Below, piece after piece: positions 43,089 to 53,467 of a stretch of DNA of 64,000 nt. The translations under genes and the position numbers were made by a program. Positions within the stretch are counted from its first letter, which is position 1. The number at the start of each line of letters is the position of its first letter. A model generated the notes under the pieces. It was not told the origin of the DNA and made no database searches. It saw only the letters and a list, made by a program, of their open reading frames with translations. The stretch comes from Russula earlei (taxonomy: Eukaryota > Basidiomycota > Agaricomycetes > Russulales > Russulaceae): assembly GCA_025769875.1 (NCBI GenBank), contig JAGFNK010000222.1, positions 1 through 64,000 on the forward strand. The letters run 5' to 3'.

Positions 43089-44129
43089 AAGACCAACAAA
43101 AGCGAGGTAATAGCTTATTTTCACGAATTTACGGGTGCTCAGTAGGCCCCTTGTCAACTCTGGAAGACTCACAATCCAGGACCGGGACTGGGCGTTCTGG
43201 TATGGATTCCACACCGACGATCGGAGAAGAATGGAGGGACACCTCACCACCAAATTTCCCAATCAATCAGAGGAGGAAGCATTTGACCATGAAGATGTAT
43301 ACGACATCGCACAAGTTGTACTGACCGGTAAGCGCTTCGTCCCATTACACTTACAAAATTGGGAGGACCACCGGAATGACCTTGGAACGACCACCAAACG
43401 TTGGCTCAACCACGAGTACTATGACTCGAAGAACCCCCGACCGCAAACGACACAAACACGAACACCCTTCCAACTTCCTCAACTCCTCCCGTCGAACTTG
43501 CGACGGACCTATGGCCCCAAGCATCAAAACCAAAGTCGTGCACTTCAAAAACCCTACCAAAGACGACAAAGATCAGGAGCTACAGGAGCTACTGGGCAGA
43601 ATGCATGGATTGGGTATTCGTGAACGTGCCTATGCTATCACTTATGGGCAACTCCTGCCACCATTTTCCAGAGGTTGCTAACAACTACCCCAAGCCCGAC
43701 TTCGGATCCACGAACTCCTTTCTGGCCACCTTTTCCTACCAAGCCACCACACCGGCCCTAGCACCACCTCCAATGTCCTGGACATGCCCCACCGATCCGG
43801 TGCCCATCCCCTCTCAAATCGTTCCGGACGACCCCTCAACCTTCTTCCGAACCCAACCGTGCACCGATGCATGCACATTCTGTAACCAGCCAGGACATCA
43901 TGTACGGAACTGTGAGATCGCCAAAGGATATATCCACACCAACCGCGCAATTGTTGTCAATGGAAGGATCTGTCTCCCTAATGGTGAACAGGTGCCAAAC
44001 GATGGCAAAAGACGCAGCATTCAGTATGCCATCGACAACTGGATCAAGGCGCGAACACCAGGCACTGGCAAATCCTTCCCCAGCCCAAATGACTTTCACT
44101 CGGGACACCCCCCCTCACTGCGGCCCTGA
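43089..44129 (+). pseudogene. Gypsy-F Gag, C-terminal part with zinc knuckle
   Basis: Gag continued in shifted frames: LTIQDRDWAFWYGFHTDD then HEDVYDIAQVVLTGKRFVPL (43150-43350), then at 43605-44129 CTFCNQPGHHVRNC, a C-X2-C-X4-H-X4-C nucleocapsid knuckle, followed by GRICLPNGEQVPNDGKR and a stop at 44127. The knuckle binds element RNA in relatives. At least two frameshifts separate the pieces. Confidence 0.85.
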
Positions 44130-45329
44130 GCTTCAAAGCTCGTGGCAGTACGTCTAGCCAGATCGAAGAAGTTACTGACTTGTACATGCTCCAGATAACC
44201 GACGTGAATACCAGTGAATCCGCCAACGATAGTGGCAGCGATTCTGACGACGACCTCCCTGACATATTCAAAGTTTTTGCTAATGAGAAGAAGAAACGCT
44301 CCAAACCATCAAAACTCCCTGAAGCCAAACCACCCAAGCAAGACAAGCCACCTCCATAACAACCACTGCCAGCCCCACAATATCATTATGTATCCAAGGC
44401 CGACGATCAACGCCTTACAGACGAGCTCCTTGCTTGGGTCTTAAATGGAAAACTCTCTCAGACCACACCTGCTCATGTCTTCACAGCCAGTCCACCTATT
44501 CACAAGGAGATCATCAAGCAACTTTGCATGCGTTGAGTCGAAGGTGGAGGGTTTGAGGAGGTGGCTGATCACGCCTTCAACACCGAAGAGCATGACACAC
44601 ACACCAACCTAGAGCTGACATCCTCTTCTGAGCCAGCGTATTCCCTTCTGCTGCAAGAGATCGACATCTCCGTGGCCACCAGCATTTCCGAGCCCAGAGT
44701 CCTTGACCCGGGATCCCAAATTGTCACGATTCGCCAAGACCTTGCCCGAGAAATTGGCGTGCGAATCAACTCCACGCAGTCGCATTGAGATGGAAGGGGC
44801 AAATGGTGTCACTAACTGGACTTTAGGCTGCGCAGAACACGTCCCCATGCAGGTGGGTGGTGTACCCAAGATTCACGCCTACTGTTGTAGAACGCGCCCC
44901 CTTTCGCTTACTCTTGGGAAGGCCCTTCCATCGCCTCCTGCTCTGCCGCCTAGAAGATCTTCCAAGTGGTGAGGTACAGGTCTCAATCTGGGACATGCAA
45001 GACGCCTCGCAAAGGGTCTACATTCCATCATGCCCACTGCAAGGCGCAGGTGGGTACGATCAGTATTCTTTCATTCCTTAACCCTCGCCTCCGAATCTCA
45101 TCTCCTTCTGTGCCTCATCTCTCAAGCATCAGCCCTGACTACCATCAATATTCCAACAACCCTCCTGGCTTACAAGAAGGTAGCCAAAAAGATCCGCCCC
45201 GTACCTGCCTCCCTCCCCAAGGAGTTCCGTAACATCCGCAGAATACTCAAAGATCCCCTGCTCACCCTACAGCCGCTCCCCATCAATCCTCCCACATTCC
45301 AGCCTGGCACCTGCCTTTCACAGGAGTGA
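44130..45329 (+). pseudogene. Gypsy-F protease region and RT leader
   Basis: Acidic linker (SANDSGSDSDDDLPDIFKVF near 44220), then the aspartic protease: LDPGSQIVTIRQDLAREIG at 44700, with Asp-Pro-Gly where Asp-Ser/Thr-Gly is usual, and PTVVERAPFRLLLGRPFH at 44875 in a shifted frame. From 45150 the leader of RT (PASLPKEFRNIRRIL) runs to a TGA at 45327-45329, after which the same frame goes on. The Pro in the catalytic triplet may be a lineage trait or a mutation. Confidence 0.78.
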
Positions 45330-48191
45330 ATGAATGAGCTAGACCTCAATAGGTACTTGTTCCTGTGGCCAGAAGAACTCAAATTATTGCAGCCTGTCCT
45401 CAAAATTCACAAGTCCGGCCTCACTTGGATTGAAGACAAAAAGGGTCATTTTTGTGACGACTATTTCTTGCTGGTAAAAATCCCAGTTGTGGAGCACATT
45501 TCCTGGGCCCACAGGAACCTGCCCATCCCTTCCAGCATCTTAGGCGACATGATCCAGATATTCAAAGACAAATTTGTGGCCAGAGTATACGAACACTCTG
45601 ATGCCTCTTACAGGTCCCATTTCTTCTGCATCAAGAAGAAAAGTGGCGCACTGTGCCTCGTTCACGATCTCCAGCCCCTCAACGTGGTCACCATTCGCAA
45701 TTCCGGTATCCCTCCTTTTACTGACCAATTGATCGAGACCATGGCAGGGAGAGCATGCTACACCATGCTAGACTTATTCATCGGCTATGACCACCATACA
45801 CTCCACATTGATTCCCGCAATCTCACCACTATCCAGTCCCCAATCAGAGCACTACGGCTCACGTGTCTTCCTCAAGGTTGGACAAACGCTGGAGCGATTT
45901 TTCATGAAGATGTCACATTCATCTTAGAGCCGGAGATCCCTCATGTCGCTTGGCCGTATATGGACAATTGCTGCATCAAAGGGCCCCCAACTCGTGGCAA
46001 GACAAGTTCAGGTGACTACAAGACTTTAGTGGACAATCCTAACATCAGGGTTTTCATGTGGCAGCACCTCAACGATGTCCACCATGTACTCCACCGCCTT
46101 CGCGTCACCAGTGCCACCATCTCAGCAAAGAAGCTTTTCGTCGCCGTCCCAGAAGTTGTCATCCTGGGTCACAAGTGCACTTATGAAGGCCGCATTCCAG
46201 ATGATTCAAAGATCGCGAGAATCCACGACTGGGCCCCCTGCAAGACGGTCTCCGACATTTGCGCCTTCCTAGGCACTGCAGGTTACATGCGGATCTGGGT
46301 CCGCAACTACACCTCCACTGCTCGTCCTTTAGTCGACCTCACATGTAAAGGCGTCACATTCACATGGGAGCAGGAGCATCAAGCAGCCATGGACGACCTC
46401 AAAGACTCCATTATCAATTCTCCATCCCTCATTTCTCTTGATTGCGAGTCTGACCGCACTGTTTTCCTAGCCATCGACTTGTCCTGGCGAGGAGTCGGTT
46501 GGATCATCTCCCAGCTTTGCGCCGATGGTAGATGTCGCCCCACGCGCTTTGGCTCAATCGCGTGGAACGAGTGTGAGTCCCGCTACTCACAAGCGAAGCT
46601 CAAATTATACGGCCTATTTCGCATGCTCAGGGCCCTCCGTGTACACCTGATTGGAGTAACTAACCTTGAGGTCAAGATGGACGCTCAATATGTTCGCGGC
46701 ATGCTCAAAAACCTGGATATCCAGCCAAACGCAACTATCAATCGCTGGATCGCTGCCATACAACTCTTCGAGTTCAAGCTCACACACGTGCCTGCAGCGA
46801 AACACCACAGCCCTGACGGACTTTCACGATGCAAACCCCTCGACGGAGAAGGAGAGGATGACGATCCTGACGAGTGGATCGACAGGGCCTTGTCTCTAGG
46901 AGTTTGGATGGTGAGCCCCAACCGCCTTCGCGACACTAACCGGACTGCCTTTGCAGTCTGGTCCCTCAAAACAGAGGAAGCCCCCGACGACAGCCCTATC
47001 ACCTTCCCCACCAATAATAAAATCCACGAGTCCGAGGACCGGCTCACATGCATCCACCGCTATCTCAAGGTCAATCAGCTGCCCCACCACCTTGACACCA
47101 AAGAGCGCAGCCGCTTGATCAAAATGGCGAAACATTTTTTTCTCAAAGGTGAACGACTTTGGCAATGCCAGACCAACGAACAACACCAGCTCTGCCTCCC
47201 AGCAGAAAGATGCGCCTTCACAATCCACGGTGCACACGACGACCTCAGGCACAAAGGCTTTTATTCCACTCACAGAACACTCATTGACCGCTTTTGGTGG
47301 CCTTCCCTTGAGCAGGATGTCAAATGGTACATTGACACTTGTCACCAGTGCCAACTCCGCCAGATGACGAAGATTTGCATCCTGCCCAAGGTCGCCACTC
47401 CTGCCCCCCTTTTCCACAAGGTATACGTTGACACCATGGTCATGCCACATGCTGGAGGCTTTCAGTATATTGTGCAGGCTCGCTGTTCACTCACTGTGTG
47501 GTCCAAATGGCGCGCATTACACAGCAAATCCGGCCGCACTCTGGGCATGTTTCTTTTCGAGGAAGTGTTGTGCAGATGGGGAGCAATCGAAGAAATTGTC
47601 ACTGACAATGGAAGACCATATATTGCGGCACTCCTCTGGCTCACGGAGAGGTACGGAATCCATCACATCCATATTTCAGCTTACAACTCACGTGCGAATG
47701 GCATCATCGAGCGACAGCACTGGACCATCCGTGAGTCCCTCATCAAGGTGTGCGAAGGAGACACGAAGAAGTGGCCTGAGCGCGCACCCCATGTTTTCTG
47801 GGCAGACCACGCCACCATTCGCAAGTCCACCAGCTACTCCCCTTTCTATATGGCGCACGGGGTCAAGCCACTGCTCCCCTTCGACATCACATTGGCTACA
47901 TTTCTCATTCCAGAGCTCACTTCTCCACTTTCCACCACTGATCTCATTGCCATCCGTGCACGCCAACTTGAAATGCAGGAAGAAGACCTCGCCACCATCC
48001 ACAACAATGTCCTCAAGGCTCGCTTGGCGTCAGTCAAACAGTTCGAGCTTCAGTACGAGAAATCGATCCACGACTTCAATTTTGCACCCGGTGCCTTGGT
48101 GCTCATACAGAATTCCACGGTGGAAACAGAACTCAGACGTAAAACCAAACCACACTACTATGGTCCAATGGTGGTGCTCGAGCGGACTTGA
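45330..48191 (+). pseudogene. Gypsy-F RT, RNase H and integrase
   Basis: 953 open codons. RT with FFCIKKKSGALCLVHDLQPLN, YTMLDLFIGYDHHTLHID and CLPQGWTNAGAIFHEDV; the active site reads YMDN (WPYMDNCCIKGPP), so the second catalytic Asp is Asn. RNase H: AIDLSWRGVGWIISQ, NECESRYSQAKLKLYGL, DAQYVRGMLKN, PAAKHHSPDGLSR. Integrase: zinc domain with FTIHGAHDDLRHKGF and CHQC; Asp in KVYVDTMVMPHAG, Asp in EEIVTDNGRPYIAAL, Glu in NGIIERQHW, all present. The Met at 45330 follows a TGA and is not the natural start. It ends at TGA 48189; the same frame continues to about 48378 (NGAYRLAELDGAIS, AAFRLVPYFVHSRTYIP). Confidence 0.92.
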
Positions 48192-48454
48192 AACGGCGCA
48201 TATCGCTTGGCAGAGTTGGATGGAGCAATATCGAAACTGCGCTACGCTGCCTTTCGTCTTGTGCCCTACTTTGTGCATTCACGGACCTACATCCCAGTCA
48301 CTCACATCCATGAGACAGAGGATACCACTTCAGGCGATGAGGAACCCTCAAACGCAGATGAAGACGTTGAATATTAATATTCTGACACCAAGCCTTGACC
48401 GAGGACGGTCAAGATTTTTCGCCCCCAGGAGGTGTAAGGTGGATTCCCGCTGGC

Positions 48455-51358
48455 AGCTTTTGACTTTTAGCGGTGGGTTGGATGATCAAGAATTGCCATA
48501 AAAGGCGATTGGTCGGCAAGAGAATCGGGGGTTCAATCACATGTTAAATTACACATATAAGCGAGTTAACAGTAGCATAACTACTTACCTTTTTCCCTAC
48601 CAAATCAAAAACAAATGTTATCCTGTTTCCGATTGGCCGGCGCATCATCCGCCCCATCCGCTCCATCCGCCGCTTCCGGCCCGAGCGCCCCTTGCACGAC
48701 ACAATGTTTAAAGTTCACGCATGCCCCTTCAAAGATCATTGCCAATTCTGGAAAGAGGGGAGATTTTAATTATGACCGGGAGCACGGCGGATACCCCATG
48801 GAATGGCCGACAGCAGCCGATTTCGACGCGTGGCGCCGGCAAGAAGAACTGGCTCATGCAATTGAATTGATTACATCCAGCACCGAGCATGGGCAGGGAT
48901 GGACAAAAAAAGTTTTCGTCTGTTCCCGCCAACTATCCGGAGGAGCTTCGCGTTATGTAAAGAAGCACCCCGATTGCACACGGAGATCCGAGATCAAGAA
49001 GACGGGTTGCCGTTGCTGAATAGTCATCAAATCATACGCAGACGCGCCTACCATTCTCGGACAATACGCAAGCGAGCATGACCATGAAATTGGAATTGCT
49101 AATCTCGCTTACACACGAATGTCACGCGTAGCGCGCGATAAAATTAGATCCTTGTTGTCAAGGAAGGTTGATCCATGGGAAATAGTAAGTGTGCATTGAA
49201 TTTATTTTTAATCGCTAACCTAATGAATTGAAAGGTACGCGATATTCAGGATTCGTCGCCCGATGGCAGCCGAGACCGATTCATCTCGCTTCGGGATGTG
49301 AGCCGCATGGCCCGGGAAATTGAAGATAACAATATCAGGCTGCATCCAGAGGATGCCATCTCCACCAGGCTCTGGTTGGACAGATTGAGAGATGAAAATA
49401 CAAATGTATTTTACAAAGATAGGCTGCACAGTGCCCCATCTCAGTCAAATCTGCAGGAGGATGCATATGTGTTATGCATCCAGACCCCTTTCCAAATGGA
49501 GGCATTCCGCCACCTCGGGAACGGCTTCATCGGTATTGACACAACTCATAATATTACTCAATATCCGGACTTTTTATTATTTACCATGATCGTGCGGGAT
49601 CACTGGGGACATGGTGCGTAATATTTAGTAAATGTCAATTTAGCGTGCTTACCTTTTCCGGATAGGTGTGCCTGTTGCCTGGATGCTGGCATCCAATGGA
49701 ACAACGGACACAATTTCCTTTTTTGTCCGTTGGGTCAGGGATGCCAGTCCGGCTATCCAGCCGTCTATTATTATGACAGATCGTGATGCCACGCAGATTG
49801 CCGCCCTCAAGATTGCTTATCCGGGAAGTTGGATATGGCTTTGCAAATGGCACATGTTGCGCGCGATGCAATCACACTTCAATACAACCGAATTTCCTGA
49901 TCTGTGGGATAAGATCAAGAGATGGGTACATACAGATGATCAGGCCGACTTTCTGCAAATCTGGGAGGAGATCTCCACTGATCCTCAGGTCCCACAAAGT
50001 TTTGTGAACTACCTTGGGTGTGAATGGATGCCTGTGGTCCATATGTGGTCCATGGTTTTCCGGAAAAATCGGCATATCTTTGAGGAAGGGGACACAAATA
50101 TGTTGATCGAAGCGTATGTGTTCCAACTGATCTAAAGATAAGATGACTTAATCATTTTTTAGATATCATCACGTCCTCAAATCACACTGGCTCGATGGCA
50201 AGCGCAATCGGCAGATCGATCGAATCTTATTTGTGCTAGTGCATCGAATGGTGCCGTATTACCAAAACAGGCACGAACGTCAGCAAGTCGGGCTCGATGG
50301 TCGGGACCTGGCGGCTGACAGGCGTTGGAAACTTTTCGCCCGCGCTGAGAGCATATCACAAGATTCGATTTTGCAATTCGATGAGATCTGCTTTCACGTC
50401 GCTTCACAATCCCGGTCCGGCAAGTTTTACTCAATCGATCTGATGAAGTCGACTTGTGATTGCACAGATTATCCACGGATTAGATTCTGCAAACACATTG
50501 CAGCAATCTACATCCACTTTCCCCACCTCTGTCCTGAAGAGAGCACCCAAAAAGCTCCCACAGAGAATGCAAATAGATCCCCTGACCCACCATCCCCATC
50601 CACCAGGCCAAGGGAGAGCTTAGTATCTCTCTCACAGGAGATCATATCGTTATCATGCGATCTCGCATCTAGGCTTGAGGATACTAATCAATCAGCGGAG
50701 ATCGTCGAGGCCGCCCGGGCCGCCAAATACAGTTTGGCAGCCGCAATTAATATAATTCAAGGTTTCAAGGTCTTACCCAATAAAGAGGTAATTGCACCCA
50801 ATCAGCATATGTGGACAGAGACAGCCAAGCGTATGGGTGTCAAACGGGGCCCAAAACAACGGACCAGTCTCCCCGACACGCGGGGACTTACAGCGCAAAG
50901 CATCGGCGTCGCTAAGGGAAAGCGCCGCCGTGTTCACGATGATCCGTACGCCGGGGGCGAACGGTCGGGCAAGCGCGCCAAGCCCGATGCAACATCTGCC
51001 GCCGCGAATGCACGCACGTGTGCCCTCGGGGAACCGCCGTCTCAAACCCCCCTCCCTCGGAACCCCCCTCGGAACCCCCCTCCCTCAGATGCCACCGCCT
51101 CCCTTGCACCATGTCCCTTCGGACTCGCACCGCCGCCTGTTCTAGCGGCCTCATCTTCTGCTGATCCTTACAATAGAAAATCTTTATTTGTATTGTAATT
51201 TATTTTCAAGATACATAATAAATAAGTCATTAAATAAGTGATTTAGAAAATACTTTGGTGTCATTTACACGCGTGATTGAAGCCCTGATTATCTTGCCGA
51301 CCCAATCACCTTTTATAGTAATTTTTGATCATCTAACCACCGCTAAAAGTACGCAACT
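48455..51358 (+). mobile_element. MULE (Mutator-like) DNA transposon, 2904 bp
   Basis: Flanked by the 9-bp duplication CCCGCTGGC at 48446-48454 and 51359-51367, the length expected for Mutator-like elements. Terminal inverted repeats of about 75 bp: the left end AGCTTTTGACTTTTAGCGG matches the reverse complement of the right end, AGTTGCGTACTTTTAGCGG, and similarity continues through GGCGATTGGTCGGCAAG. It encodes one transposase with three introns. The most recent and best preserved element in the window. Confidence 0.95.
48615..51198 (+). pseudogene. MULE transposase, one premature stop
   Basis: Exons 48615-49184, 49235-49613, 49666-50113 and 50163-51198; introns of 50, 52 and 49 nt (GTAAGT, GTGCGT, GTATGT; all end AG). 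N-terminal FAR1/GCM-like DNA-binding region (CSRQLSGGASRYVKKHP, KKTGCRC). MULE catalytic domain: first Asp in FIGIDTTHN, second in IIMTDRDATQIAAL with WLCKWHM after it. SWIM zinc finger CDCTDYPRIRFCKH. Basic nuclear-localisation-like tail (KGKRRRVHDD). Start: first Met after the TIR. A TGA at 49017-49019 interrupts the DNA-binding domain where Arg (CGA) fits; everything else is open, so it is a near-intact gene. Confidence 0.9.
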
Positions 51359-51828
51359 CCCGCTGGCCATGGAGTCATGTGATTCAGGGGTATTGGTTGA
51401 CTGCCGACATGATCCCCATGTTAACTCCTACGCCTCACACGTCTCTCCATCAAGTCTCTCCCCCTGTGTTTCTCCTTATCTCCATTTTTTCATTTCATTC
51501 CTTCCACCACCACTTTCCTTCACACCTCATGAGAACAACATCACCAGTTTTTTGGACCAATCTCGAAGTGCAGATGTCACCAAAGCCCTCTCTCTCTCAT
51601 GCTTTTCCAGCCCACCTCCTCGCCCCATCGTCAACGACGTCACCAAAGCTCTCTCTTTCATGTTCTTCCAGCCCACTTCCTTGCATCCTCATCAACCCCA
51701 TCATCATTCGTCTAGACCTTTCATCGTTTTCAAGTCCGCCGCCTCGTGCCCTCAACAACCACGTCATCACCTTCCTTGTCCTTTCATCATTTCGCAGTCC
51801 GCCGCCTCACGAACTTGTCGACCATCTC

Positions 51829-52010
51829 GCACCTGCACTCTCGACTTCCTTTCATCGTGTAGCAATTCCACCCGTGCCGTCCAGTCCACTCTCGACTTCC
51901 TTTCATTGCGTAGCAATTCCACCCACGCCGTTCAGTCCACTCTTGACTTCCTTTCATCGCATACCAATCGCACCCACACCTGTCGGCCAGCTCTCGACCC
52001 CCTTTCATCG
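51829..52010 (+). repeat. 51-bp tandem repeat in the 3' LTR-F
   Basis: Same array as at 41335-41510, with scattered transitions between the two LTRs. Confidence 0.85.
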
Positions 52011-52593
52011 CGTCGCCCCACCGTGACTACCATGACGCATTCATCCATCTTTCGCCGTCGTCACCGCAGTCAGATGCGAGGGCTCAGTGCCCCGATGACA
52101 CACGATTACTGTTGCCAGAACTTTGTATGTTACCTCTCTGCCTGTTTTCAGCTATGAATTCTCCGACTGCCTTTGTCTTCTTTGATTCATTTACTTCTGA
52201 TCGGTTTCGTTTACCTTACACGTTTCGGATTCCTTACACAGACCTCGTTTCCTCTACTCACTGTTTGCATCTCTGGTACTCCCACTCCCCCGAATGTCCC
52301 TCTCCTTTGTAGTTTCCGCTCTGTATAAAAAGACAGTAGTTATGTCTCAGAATAGGATCATCCTTTTGGTGGAGAAAAAAAAAACCTCTCTCCTATGTGC
52401 CGCCGCGAAATCAACGTCAACGCGTTCGACTTGGCTTCGCCTTTCCGACCCACTTTTTCCACGTCGCGTCCATGAGCTGGAGAATACTCTTGCTCTTCTA
52501 CTCTCCTTCTCCCTCTCTTGGTCTCAACTGTCTTACGATTCTCACTCACACGTCACCTGATGCGCTTCAACGTCCAACCTTCGCTGAGGGTGA

Positions 52594-52889
52594 TGTCACT
52601 GGAGCTCATCGCGTTGGACGAATCTAATGCTGACAGCTCACAAAGAATCGAGAAACGCCAGCAAAGCTTAGAGCTGGTGCCTTGACATGGCACCAAAATA
52701 CTTCCGTGTTCGTGTATATAATGTGTAGCTTGCATACCATGTAGACCCCAAGTCAAATCTCCTGTCTCTTAGTCTCATAGCCTCTCAATCGTAGTCTCAT
52801 TTCTGCTCACAAGCATTGGGAACGCTTACTCGTACATTGAACACTATTCGAATCTCTCGTTATCGTTGCTACCCCAAGTGACGGTGACA
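52594..52889 (+). mobile_element. G2 3' LTR (296 bp)
   Basis: Starts TGTCACTGGAGCTCATC directly after GAGGGTGA, the same purine-tract/LTR junction type as at 12080-12091, and ends CAAGTGACGGTGACA. GTATATAATG at about 52714 is a TATA box. The sequence before it joins G2 across Gypsy-F. No second copy in the window confirms the ends. Confidence 0.75.
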
Positions 52890-53138
52890 TTTTTGGTGGT
52901 TTCTCAACTTGAGAAACCTCTGGAAACTGAGAGGCACAATTACTGATGACAGATCACCAGCTCGGAACTCCTGCACCGGCACCATAATCATGGCACATGC
53001 ATATCAACTCAGTCCTGCACATCAGGTACTCATGATACTCATACAACAGTTTATAATGCATGCTTTTCTATGGCTAGTGCTCTCACCGGCTCGGATCGAA
53101 ACCGTTTGGAGCCGAGCCTGAGCCGTATCTGAGCCTTA
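52890..53138 (+). other. Flank of G2 with dispersed repeat copy 2
   Basis: No gene. 52952-53050 is the second copy of the 99-bp repeat of 22703-22801. The first 60 bp contain TTTCTCAACTTGAGAAACC, an inverted repeat (TTTCTCAA/TTGAGAAA). Confidence 0.6.
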
Positions 53139-53467
53139 TAAGGTGAGCCATATTTCTGGCCACGGAATCACGTGTGGACCGCGGGACGCCTCACCTGCTC
53201 TCGCACCTCCCTCCTTCGTGGTCTCTCGTTCCCAGCCCTCACCACACCACAAGCCACCTTGCGCCCAACATCAAGATCTCGACCGGATCGCCCAGTCCTC
53301 GCCACCGACCACGCACACACGCCACACCCCGGCACACTCGACGCGTTCGCATCTCAGGCCTTTCACCTTGGCCTCGACCCCCTTGCCTTTTCAATACATC
53401 AGATTCCCTTTCACCATTCCTCTTTCATTCCTTTCATCTTTAGTACCTCCTCACGTTCCCCGTCGTC
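53139..53467 (+). repeat. LTR-C-like fragment
   Basis: TAAGGTGAGCCATATTTCTGG, GGAATCACGTGTGGACCGCG and CATCTCAGGCCTTTCACC follow the order of the LTR-C 5' half (23240-23470), but diverged, without TATA part, ends or duplication. The related minus-strand fragment at 24370-24860 is closer to it than LTR-C proper. Confidence 0.6.

Larger units (their letters stand above)
40840..52569 (+). mobile_element. Gypsy-F, full-length with both LTRs
   Basis: Complete Ty3/Gypsy element flanked by ACGT at 40836-40839 and 52570-52573, inserted just before the G2 3' LTR. 5' LTR 40840-42069, gag, protease, RT, RNase H, integrase, 3' LTR 48433-52569 carrying a MULE. No chromodomain seen. Its RT type (Y-M-D-N-x-x-I-K-G-P block) marks a lineage distinct from the chromoviruses here. 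The two LTRs differ at roughly 4 percent of positions by eye, so it is younger than G2. Confidence 0.93.
48433..52569 (+). mobile_element. Gypsy-F 3' LTR, split by a MULE
   Basis: Starts TGTAAGGTGGATTCCC and ends GATGCGCTTCA. After removing the MULE (48455-51358) and one 9-bp duplication it is 1224 bp, collinear with the 5' LTR including the TATAAAAAGACA box (about 52323) and tandem repeat (51829-52010). Confidence 0.93.
26044..52889 (+). mobile_element. Exploded chromovirus G2
   Basis: One plus-strand Ty3/Gypsy element whose parts can be joined across later insertions using their duplications: upstream coding region (26090-29007), gag (31556-32020), RT/RNase H (34911-36052), RNase H/integrase (36343-37711), integrase tail and chromodomain (39642-39880), third ORF (39985-40835), GAGGGTGA tract and 3' LTR (52594-52889). 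Insertions: LTR-G1, family-E structure, SINE, LTR-D pair and Gypsy-F. No matching 5' LTR was found, so the left limit is uncertain. Confidence 0.82.
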
